A stretch of DNA of 6,429 nucleotides from Methanolinea sp. SDB (GTDB lineage Archaea > Halobacteriota > Methanomicrobia > Methanomicrobiales > Methanospirillaceae): positions 1 through 6,429 of the forward strand of contig LKUF01000105.1 in assembly GCA_001412335.1 (NCBI GenBank), read 5' to 3'. Shown one piece after another: positions 1 through 4,863 of this stretch. Each line of letters opens with the position of its first letter. Position 1 is the first letter of the stretch. The position numbers were made by a program, and so were the translations under genes. The notes under the pieces are model-generated. The model made no database searches, was not told the DNA's origin, and saw only the letters and a program-made list of their open reading frames with translations.

Positions 1-833
1 CCGTCGTTCTCGAAGTCCCAGGCCCAGTCGGTGATGCCGTCACCGGTTGATGCGTCGGTGAACTGGACGGTGAGCGGTGCATCGCCTTCTGTCACGTCCG
101 CGGTGAAATCGGCAACCGGTGCAACAGGCGGCTCGTCGTCGCTGTAGATGTAGACCCGGTTCACGTACTTTGCCGAAGGACCTGTTGTGGTCGGGTACTG
201 CTCACTGCCCTGGATGTAGTAATACCAGTACTCTTCAGCAGCTGCCTCGTGCCAGTCCCAGTTACCGAACACATGCTCGCCCCAGGGGTTGACCGAGGTG
301 TCCGCAAACCACACGAGGCGCATACCATCGGAATAACCGGTGTCGGGGTAATTCCCGTTCATGTACCAGGTGAGACCGATGGGCCCTTCACGGGAGGAAT
401 AGCCGTAGACGTTCTCATAGGCAAACCACTTCGAAAACCCATCGGATGAAAGGATCTTCACCTCTTCCCCGGGGGACATCCCCCCTACCAGGTCGCAGAG
501 GTCTTTTACGTTGGTACCCTTTACCGCACCCATATCCTTGTATGGATAGCAGTTTTGATCCTCAGCCAGGTTCCACCTGAGCTCCTGTTCAAGAGTCTCG
601 TTGGCGTCATCCACGAAGACCGGGCCCTGGTGGTAATAGTGGGTCGTCCCGTCCCCGAGGACCGGCAGGTTGGCCTCCATCCAGGAATAGTTGACCGTCT
701 TCTGGTCGAGGATGGTCGTGCCGTCATTCGCATACTTTATGATCTCGACCTGCGTGGACGCGGCCACCACCGGCGCGATCATGCATACTGCAAGAAGCAG
801 GATTGCAGTCACCAGTAAAGATTTCGCGGACAT
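1..833 (-). CDS. Secreted PKD-domain protein, N-terminal part (3' end outside window)
   Basis: The frame is open from an ATG at 833 to the left edge: 277 codons plus a partial one. Residues 1-25 form a signal peptide (basic start, hydrophobic core, then PVVAA), so the protein is exported. Residues about 27-231 are one domain rich in Trp and Tyr, with segments such as YANDGTTIL, GDGTTHYYHQGP, GAVKGTNVKDLCDLVGG and NPWGEHVFGNWDWHE. I associate this domain with secreted methanogen proteins from memory but cannot name its function. The segment GTNVKDLCDLVG followed by SSDGFSKWF faintly recalls the sulfite-oxidase fold, which is only a guess. From about residue 239 a PKD domain begins (VADFTADV, then PLTVQFTDASTG and WAWDFEND) and is cut by the edge. 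A second in-frame ATG lies at 842. I prefer 833 because GGAG then sits 10 nt upstream, whereas from 842 it would be only 1 nt away. Export is well supported; the role is unknown. Confidence 0.88.
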   Translation of the reverse strand, partial: MSAKSLLVTAILLLAVCMIAPVVAASTQVEIIKYANDGTTILDQKTVNYSWMEANLPVLGDGTTHYYHQGPVFVDDANETLEQELRWNLAEDQNCYPYKDMGAVKGTNVKDLCDLVGGMSPGEEVKILSSDGFSKWFAYENVYGYSSREGPIGLTWYMNGNYPDTGYSDGMRLVWFADTSVNPWGEHVFGNWDWHEAAAEEYWYYYIQGSEQYPTTTGPSAKYVNRVYIYSDDEPPVAPVADFTADVTEGDAPLTVQFTDASTGDGITDWAWDFEND

Positions 834-843
834 AATAGACATT

Positions 844-956
844 CTCCTTTCCTTTCTTTAGTTGTTAATCAAATGTGTTTGAAGGAGTTCCTTTACTTCC
901 GCTGGTAATAAGATTTACTTTTTGGATTTAATTAATTGGATTAAATTAACCCGATT
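844..956 (-). promoter_or_regulatory. Promoter and leader region of the secreted PKD protein
   Basis: This AT-rich intergenic stretch precedes the gene that starts at 833. On the minus strand a near-perfect direct repeat, TTAATTTAATCC (949-938) and TTAATTAAATCC (935-924), has a 14-bp period and one mismatch. The second copy contains TTAATTAA, a plausible TATA-type element that would give a leader of roughly 60-70 nt. A purine tract, AAAGAAAGGAAAGGAG, lies just before the start region and supplies the ribosome-binding site. The exact TATA box cannot be fixed by eye. Confidence 0.4.
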
Positions 957-985
957 AAAAAATGAGTTTGAAAATTCCGGGAGAC
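957..985 (-). terminator. T-tract terminator after the phosphoesterase gene
   Basis: Downstream of the TGA at 988-986 the minus strand reads six consecutive T (962-957) within ATTTTTTAATC. No stable hairpin is needed, since archaeal RNA polymerase can terminate at U-rich stretches. The position, about 24 nt after the stop, suits the end of the 837-residue gene. Confidence 0.5.
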
Positions 986-3499
986 TCATGGATGGCTCGC
1001 CAGCAGCTCCTGGTACAGTACGACGACATCGTCGTAGTCGATCCGGCCGTTCTGGTTGTAGTCATACGGCTCGATTCCGACATCGGCCTGGTCGCGGATC
1101 CACTGCATGTTCTCGTAATACAGGACGATATCATCATAGTCCAGCCTCCCGTTCCCGTTGATGTCCTCATAGAGGTTATCACCATCGGGGTCGGTCGGCT
1201 CGTTGATCTGGCCCGGGAAGGGCTTGACATACGAGGTGACCTGGATATAATCGGTTTTTGTCTCTGTATCAGAGCTGTACGTGTTCTGCACCATGAGGCT
1301 CACCGTGTAGATGCCCGGCCTGGTATACGAGGTCACCGGGTTCTGGAGCGTGCTGTCCTCGACGCCGTCGTTGTCAAAGTCCCATGACCAGAGCGATCCC
1401 GGCGGCACACCGGTGGAGAGATCGGTGAAGGCGACGAACAGGGGCCGGGTAAGGGAAGCTCGTCCGGACGTGACATTCGCCTCGAAGTCGGCGGCCATTG
1501 GGACATAGACCACGATCTCGCCCGAGGTGACGTCCAGCGTTATCAGGTCTCCGCCATCGGCGTCCATGTTCACGTCGGATAGGGTAATTGCACTGGTTCC
1601 TGTGCTGTCGGCACGGATGGTGATGGTCGCAAGGAGTGTGTTTCCGGCTCCCGGCTCGACCTGTCTCCCCAGATCGACGATGCTCAGGATGAGTGAGTCA
1701 GCGGGCGGCTCAGGGTTGGTGTTGTTCAGCATCACCCAGGCAGGGTACTGGACCCCGACAATCTCCGCGATGGAGGAGTTGTCGAGCGTGACCCGGAGGT
1801 CGTACCCTGCAAGGCCATCCGGGAGGGAGGATACCCGTATTTCGTAATCGGTGGTAATACCGTTCGCAACCGATGATGTGGCCGGGGAGAGATAGACGGT
1901 ATTATTTCCCTGCTGCTCTGGAATCACCGTGATGAAGTCGGTTTTTACTTCGGAATCGCTGCCGGCCGCATCGGTCACGGTCAATGAGACTGTAAAGGTG
2001 CCTGGGGTTTCATAGGTGAATGTCGGATTCTGGTCGGCCGAATCGATCATACCGTCGTTGTCGAAGTCCCATGCCCAGTCTGTGATGCCGGCACCTGTAG
2101 ACCGGTCAGTAAACTGCACGGTAAGTGGGGTGGTGCCACCGGTGATATCAGCCTCAAAATCGGCTAACGGGAGACTCCCCAGGCACATAACAACCGTCTC
2201 GAAGACAGTTCCCGGGGGATAGACCGTCGTGATGTTCTTGAGATCAGACGATACATCCGCTACCCGGATTACCTCTGCCGTTGCAGTACGAGCCGCCGGG
2301 TCGACGGTCACCCGAATATAGGCGAGTACATACTCCAGACTGTTTTCTGAAAACCCGGCTCTTGGATACATGAGGTTGTAGGCTGGTCCCCCTCCTGTTC
2401 CGGAGACAAAATAGTGAATTCCGTTCGCGAAGAATCGCTCGTAGGCATGGACATGCCCGTTGAATACTGCGACAACATTGTTCTCCATGAACTCGTCTTC
2501 CCACTCGAGCCGGATATTTTCATAGCCGCCGAAATGGTTCCGCTCCGAGGTATAGGGTGGATGGTGGAACGAGACGAACTTAAACGATTTTTCCGTCTGT
2601 AAATCCTGTGCGAGCCAGGCGCTCTGTGCGGGAAAATCCGGCCAGGCCCAGCTGTTGCTGTCGAGGACGGCCACATGCACCTCACTGCAGTCGAACGAAT
2701 AATATTCAGGCATTCCGTATGCCTCGTAGTAAGTGGTGTGGTTTGCATCATGGTTCCCGAGCGCTGGAAATACCGTGATATTCGCCATCATCGGTGCTCC
2801 GGCGGCGAAGTACCTGTTCCAGTCCGAGAGGTTAGCGGGATCGTTTACCAGGTCGCCCGAATGCAGGACGAATGCGACATCAGGCTCTTCTGCGATCCGG
2901 TCGGCGACGATCTTGTGCCGCTCTAGCTGGCTGAACGTGGGCAGCTGGTCCTGGGTGTCGCTGTAAACCGCAAAGGTGAATGCACCGCTCTCTGGGAATG
3001 TTCGGAAGTTGAGGTCACCGGTCGCCTGGCCGTCATAGACGACATGATAGTGGTAGTGGGTGTCGGGTGATAGCCCTGCAAGGGCGACATGGTGGAGCGT
3101 ATCGTTCATCCCGTCTGTCGCGCTCATATCAAACATCCCATGCATCGTGTGGTAGGTGTCTGTCGCATACTCCACCGTAACGGTGGTTGGGATATCAGTC
3201 TTCACGTTCACGACCGTGCCGGTTGTCGTGGTGCCTGTCAGGTACGGTCCCCAGATGATCTCCGGTACGGCGCATTTCGCAAACCGGATTGCAGGGCGGT
3301 CATCATCGGGGGTGAGGGAACTACAGGAGAGTGGACCTGTGCCATTCCCGGCAGAATTATTGACCGCGTTCAGAATCGTCGTGGTGTCGTTTGCGTATGC
3401 TATAATTGGGGGCTCAGCAATCCCTTTGTCGGTAGCGGTGATCGGGCATATGGTGCAGAGCACCAGTACGGTAACGAGGAAGCATGTTCCAATTTTCAT
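986..3499 (-). CDS. Secreted metallophosphoesterase with PKD, cohesin-like and dockerin modules
   Basis: This 837-residue protein has a signal peptide at 1-22. Next comes a fibronectin-III-like domain (about 78-168) of the type preceding purple acid phosphatases, then a metallophosphoesterase domain (about 173-415). Metal-binding motifs are SDTQ (D181), GDLVN (D216), GNHD (N249, H250), FHHPP (H312/H313) and GHVH (H349, H351). The order fits purple acid phosphatases, but the Tyr of their GDxxY motif is Asn219 and the His sometimes found in motif I is Gln183. A PKD domain (445-527), a cohesin-like beta domain (533-665), a second PKD (667-756) and a type I dockerin (about 770-835) follow. The dockerin has two calcium loops, DINGNGRLDYDD and DYNQNGRIDYDD. 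There is no C-terminal membrane anchor, so surface attachment through the dockerin is likely (inference). Expected activity is hydrolysis of phosphomonoesters or diesters outside the cell; the substrate is unknown. Two other ATGs just upstream are out of frame. The ribosome-binding site is weak (GGATGT, 3 nt before the start). Confidence 0.93.
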   Translation of the reverse strand: MKIGTCFLVTVLVLCTICPITATDKGIAEPPIIAYANDTTTILNAVNNSAGNGTGPLSCSSLTPDDDRPAIRFAKCAVPEIIWGPYLTGTTTTGTVVNVKTDIPTTVTVEYATDTYHTMHGMFDMSATDGMNDTLHHVALAGLSPDTHYHYHVVYDGQATGDLNFRTFPESGAFTFAVYSDTQDQLPTFSQLERHKIVADRIAEEPDVAFVLHSGDLVNDPANLSDWNRYFAAGAPMMANITVFPALGNHDANHTTYYEAYGMPEYYSFDCSEVHVAVLDSNSWAWPDFPAQSAWLAQDLQTEKSFKFVSFHHPPYTSERNHFGGYENIRLEWEDEFMENNVVAVFNGHVHAYERFFANGIHYFVSGTGGGPAYNLMYPRAGFSENSLEYVLAYIRVTVDPAARTATAEVIRVADVSSDLKNITTVYPPGTVFETVVMCLGSLPLADFEADITGGTTPLTVQFTDRSTGAGITDWAWDFDNDGMIDSADQNPTFTYETPGTFTVSLTVTDAAGSDSEVKTDFITVIPEQQGNNTVYLSPATSSVANGITTDYEIRVSSLPDGLAGYDLRVTLDNSSIAEIVGVQYPAWVMLNNTNPEPPADSLILSIVDLGRQVEPGAGNTLLATITIRADSTGTSAITLSDVNMDADGGDLITLDVTSGEIVVYVPMAADFEANVTSGRASLTRPLFVAFTDLSTGVPPGSLWSWDFDNDGVEDSTLQNPVTSYTRPGIYTVSLMVQNTYSSDTETKTDYIQVTSYVKPFPGQINEPTDPDGDNLYEDINGNGRLDYDDIVLYYENMQWIRDQADVGIEPYDYNQNGRIDYDDVVVLYQELLASHP

Positions 3500-3596
3500 G
3501 TTACATCCATGATCTGATTGTGATGATTCTCCGCATTATCTGACAATAATATTTCCTTTTTATTTTTTCTTAAGTTAATTAAACTATATTATTGTC
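3500..3596 (-). promoter_or_regulatory. AT-rich promoter zone with outward-facing repeat of ATATTATTGTC
   Basis: A perfect 11-bp inverted repeat has arms GACAATAATAT at 3542-3552 and ATATTATTGTC at 3586-3596, with a 33-nt spacer rich in A and T that includes TTAATTAA. Read outward, each arm is the same TATA-like element. The left arm on the minus strand is about 50 nt before the phosphoesterase start at 3499, which suits an archaeal TATA box followed by a leader of about 25 nt. The right arm points into the + strand toward an ATG at 3654. It may be a divergent promoter, a paired operator, or both. Confidence 0.5.
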
Positions 3597-3653
3597 GGTT
3601 TTCACCAGGACGAATAATACCTTTGATACGTATGTACTCATCTCAATCGGGGC

Positions 3654-3812
3654 ATGCTGCCGGGACGAGCGGGAGGTGGCGATCCCAGGGTTGCCCATGA
3701 GGAGTCCGCCCGTCCGGTTTTCGATTGGATTGAGTGGCAGGTCCTGCTTGAAGGGGTTTTGTCCTGGAATATGCCGGTCGGGCAGGATGCAGGATTCTGG
3801 AACTGGGTGTAA
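3654..3812 (+). CDS. Possible small protein of 52 residues (doubtful)
   Basis: This is an ATG-to-TAA frame on the strand opposite to every clear gene. The second half is rich in Trp and acidic or hydrophobic residues (PVFDWIEWQVLLEGVLSWN, ending GFWNWV), which looks more like real protein than a random frame. The stop codon lies inside a 19-bp perfect palindrome that could act as a terminator. A TATA-like ATATTATT at 3586-3593 is at a workable distance upstream. Against it are the lack of a convincing ribosome-binding site (only CGGGGC directly before the start) and an equally open frame on the other strand. I do not recognise the product, and it may be a fragment of a longer decayed gene. 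Confidence 0.2.
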   Translation: MLPGRAGGGDPRVAHEESARPVFDWIEWQVLLEGVLSWNMPVGQDAGFWNWV

Positions 3813-3827
3813 AAACCGGGTTTTTAC
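3809..3827. repeat. Perfect 19-bp palindrome, 9-bp arms with one central base
   Basis: The arms GTAAAAACC (3809-3817) and GGTTTTTAC (3819-3827) flank a single G. In RNA from either strand this gives a stem with a U5 run, so it could be a bidirectional terminator. In DNA it could be a repressor site. It overlaps the TAA at 3810-3812 of the possible small + strand frame and lies about 95-110 nt beyond the stop of the zinc-knuckle gene on the minus strand. Confidence 0.55.
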
Positions 3828-3893
3828 GTGGGATTCAGTGAAATCAGGTTATCCTGTATATCAATAATGAACAGGAAAAGAGCATCAACGATT

Positions 3894-3918
3894 GGAATAA
3901 TATTCCCTGCCGAGCAGG
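3894..3918 (-). terminator. Hairpin after the zinc-knuckle gene
   Basis: Immediately after the TAG at 3922-3920 the minus strand carries CCTGC-TCG-GCAGG (3918-3906), a 5-bp stem with a 3-nt loop. It is followed by GGAATATTATTCC (3906-3894), a second small inverted repeat with 6-bp arms and a U-rich centre. Together these could end transcription, although there is no long T-tract. Confidence 0.35.
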
Positions 3919-3919
3919 C

Positions 3920-4192
3920 CTATCCCTCTTCCCCTTCTGTCACGACCTGAAGGTCCCACTCCTCCTCGTCGAAGGCGATCGTGCCTGCTCCTTCGCAGAC
4001 CGGGCAGGTGACGGTCTCCGGGACGTTGTTGCAGGCGTCCTGTTCCATCAACTCGTCGTCTCCCTGTGAGTCCCCTGTCATGATGTGGAAGTATTTCTTC
4101 GTGTCATGGGACTTGAGCGACTGGCAGATTTTGTACTGTGTGTTTGGGATCTCCCCTGTTCCCCTGCAGGTACGGCACCGAAGAATGATCAT
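3920..4192 (-). CDS. Small DnaJ-type zinc-knuckle protein (two CxxCxGxG motifs)
   Basis: This 90-residue protein has CRTCRGTG at residues 6-13 and CPVCEGAG at 63-70, the CxxCxGxG knuckle of the DnaJ central domain. DnaJ has four such repeats binding two zinc ions; two repeats here should bind one. The 50 residues between them include extra cysteines at 23 and 54. The C-terminus is acidic (FDEEEWDLQVVTEGEEG). There is no signal peptide or membrane segment, so it is probably cytosolic. There is no J domain, so it is not a DnaJ. A role as a redox- or protein-binding zinc finger is a guess. No ribosome-binding site precedes the ATG, and a TATA box about 33 nt upstream implies a nearly leaderless transcript. 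The gene stands alone: 134 nt separate it from the upstream gene and 420 nt from the downstream one. Confidence 0.82.
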   Translation of the reverse strand: MIILRCRTCRGTGEIPNTQYKICQSLKSHDTKKYFHIMTGDSQGDDELMEQDACNNVPETVTCPVCEGAGTIAFDEEEWDLQVVTEGEEG

Positions 4193-4198
4193 AGGCTA

Positions 4199-4248
4199 AA
4201 GCAGAGGTATGGCGCCGATCTCATATAACTGGAACAGGATCGATCCTG
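4199..4248 (-). promoter_or_regulatory. Promoter of the zinc-knuckle gene with a perfect 14-bp palindrome
   Basis: On the minus strand AGTTATATGA (4230-4221) is a good archaeal TATA-type box. About 26 nt downstream the transcript would begin near 4199, only a few bases before the ATG at 4192. Directly upstream of the box is CAGGATCGATCCTG (4248-4235), a perfect 14-bp palindrome covering the place where transcription factor B would bind. It is a candidate operator or activator site. Confidence 0.5.
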
Positions 4249-4307
4249 CCGGTCGGGCGGTACAGGGTCCTTCCCACCGCTCTTTCTCTTCCGGAAAAAC
4301 AGGAGAT

Positions 4308-4326
4308 AAAAAAAATGTTGGATCTT
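4308..4326 (-). terminator. T8 terminator after the DUF5654-type gene
   Basis: Twelve bases after the TAA (4329-4327) the minus strand has eight consecutive T (4315-4308), followed within 10-15 nt by a further T5 (4299-4295). This is a typical archaeal U-tract terminator, and it separates this gene from the zinc-knuckle gene. Confidence 0.65.
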
Positions 4327-4569
4327 TTAATCCTTCTTTTCCTCGCCTTTTGCGTGCGAGATTGCCCGTGCGATGTAGATCGTCACGATCACCGCTATGA
4401 GGGTTACGACGATCGCATATATCAACTGGGCGGCAATCGTGCTGCTTTCCCCAAAGAACTGCTTGAAGATCTCCTGGATTGCTCCGTTCCATGCAAGCGC
4501 TGCGACCAGCCCGAAAGCAGCGGTCAACAATGCGCCAATCTTGTCAAGTGCTTCATCCTTAAATCCCAT
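4327..4569 (-). CDS. Small two-helix membrane protein, DUF5654 type
   Basis: This 80-residue protein has an amphipathic N-terminus (MGFKDEALDKIG) and a first hydrophobic segment at about 11-28 (GALLTAAFGLVAALAW). A polar linker follows (NGAIQEIFKQFFGESS), then a second membrane helix at about 46-68, and a charged tail (SHAKGEEKKD). The pattern LLTAAFGLVAALAWN...FGESST...VTLIAVIVTIY matches what I know of the archaeal DUF5654 family, whose function is not established. The start is well supported: GGTGA (4580-4576) lies 6 nt before the ATG, and a TATA-like box lies about 38 nt upstream. It is flanked by its own promoter and terminator, so it is probably a single-gene transcript. Confidence 0.87.
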   Translation of the reverse strand: MGFKDEALDKIGALLTAAFGLVAALAWNGAIQEIFKQFFGESSTIAAQLIYAIVVTLIAVIVTIYIARAISHAKGEEKKD

Positions 4570-4575
4570 TGAAGT

Positions 4576-4613
4576 TCACCAGATTAACTATTCATCAACG
4601 TGTTTATAAAAGT
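4576..4613 (-). promoter_or_regulatory. TATA box and ribosome-binding site of the DUF5654-type gene
   Basis: On the minus strand CTTTTATAAACA (4612-4601) is close to the archaeal TATA consensus. It predicts a transcript start near 4581 and a leader of about 12 nt that begins almost at the GGTGA ribosome-binding site (4580-4576). Confidence 0.6.
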
Positions 4614-4684
4614 ATTCCCTAAAAACGCTCTTAAATTGCTTCTTTGACGACAAGGCCGACCCTGCATCGGTGTATTCGATGAAG

Positions 4685-4819
4685 TTATGCTCCACGCATT
4701 TGTTTTGATCGGTGGGTCAGTATGGTCCCTCGCTCTCCATCATATCGTCCCGGAACTTGGGCATACCAGAAATTTCGGGAAACAGCCATCTCAAAGGGTA
4801 TCCCCGGCCATTCACCCAT
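4685..4819 (-). CDS. Possible 44-residue protein downstream of the serine hydrolase (doubtful)
   Basis: An ATG at 4819 opens a frame that ends in TAA at 4687-4685. It contains EWPGIPFEMAVSRNFWYAQV and ends in a basic stretch (THRSKQMRGA). A strong purine run, GGAGGAGGAG (4841-4832), lies upstream, but the gap to the ATG is 12 nt, longer than usual. I do not recognise the product. It could be a real small gene, a decayed fragment, or chance. The rest of the gap from 4570 to 4863 shows only the promoter of the next gene and the T-tract of the preceding one. Confidence 0.2.
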   Translation of the reverse strand: MGEWPGIPFEMAVSRNFWYAQVPGRYDGERGTILTHRSKQMRGA

Positions 4820-4843
4820 TTTTCGGATATGCTCCTCCTCCGG

Positions 4844-4863
4844 AAAAAAATTGGGTTTTCGAT
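4844..4863 (-). terminator. T7 terminator after the serine hydrolase
   Basis: Fourteen bases beyond the TGA (4866-4864) the minus strand has seven consecutive T (4850-4844), a U-tract of archaeal terminator type. Confidence 0.6.

Larger units (their letters stand above)
3597..3868. other. GC-richer intergenic island with overlapping open frames on both strands
   Basis: This stretch of about 270 bp sits between AT-rich sequence and is richer in GC than either flank. It has no gene I can call with confidence. The plus strand is open from 3592 to 3867 in one frame and carries an ATG frame at 3654-3812 in another. The minus strand is open from 3848 to a TAA at 3581-3579. In that minus frame, short runs such as NPIENRTGGLLMGNPGIATS look protein-like; the first ATG is at 3698, giving 39 residues. 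Seven-base inverted matches, ATTATTG (3588-3594) and CAATAAT (3862-3868), bracket the island, but they are short and AT-rich. It may be a gene remnant, a non-autonomous repeat element or an RNA gene; the sequence alone does not decide. Confidence 0.4.

Noticed and set aside
962..1387. Antisense + strand frame of 141 codons opposite the dockerin
   Set aside because: It is the mirror of the well-supported dockerin and PKD coding sequence; its Ile/Val/Asp-rich repeats reflect the Asp and Asn codons of the calcium loops.
3514..3543. C/D-box-like motifs on the + strand: CTGA (3514-3517), GTGATGA (3520-3526), CTGA (3540-3543), a D'-C'-guide-D half arrangement
   Set aside because: No RTGATGA C box is found at the expected distance before the first CTGA, and the motifs lie in the leader of the phosphoesterase gene on the opposite strand. 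Short degenerate motifs like these arise easily by chance.
3592..3867. Open + strand frame of 91 codons starting with TTG
   Set aside because: It has a rare start codon, no ribosome-binding site, and a composition rich in Arg, Gly, Ser and Cys typical of a shadow frame. The ATG frame at 3654 reads more like protein.
4257..4280. Imperfect hairpin GCGGT...ACCGC with an inner GGG/CCC stem in the gap before the zinc-knuckle gene
   Set aside because: It is bulged and isolated, lies after the T8 terminator and upstream of the next promoter, so it would not be in either predicted transcript.
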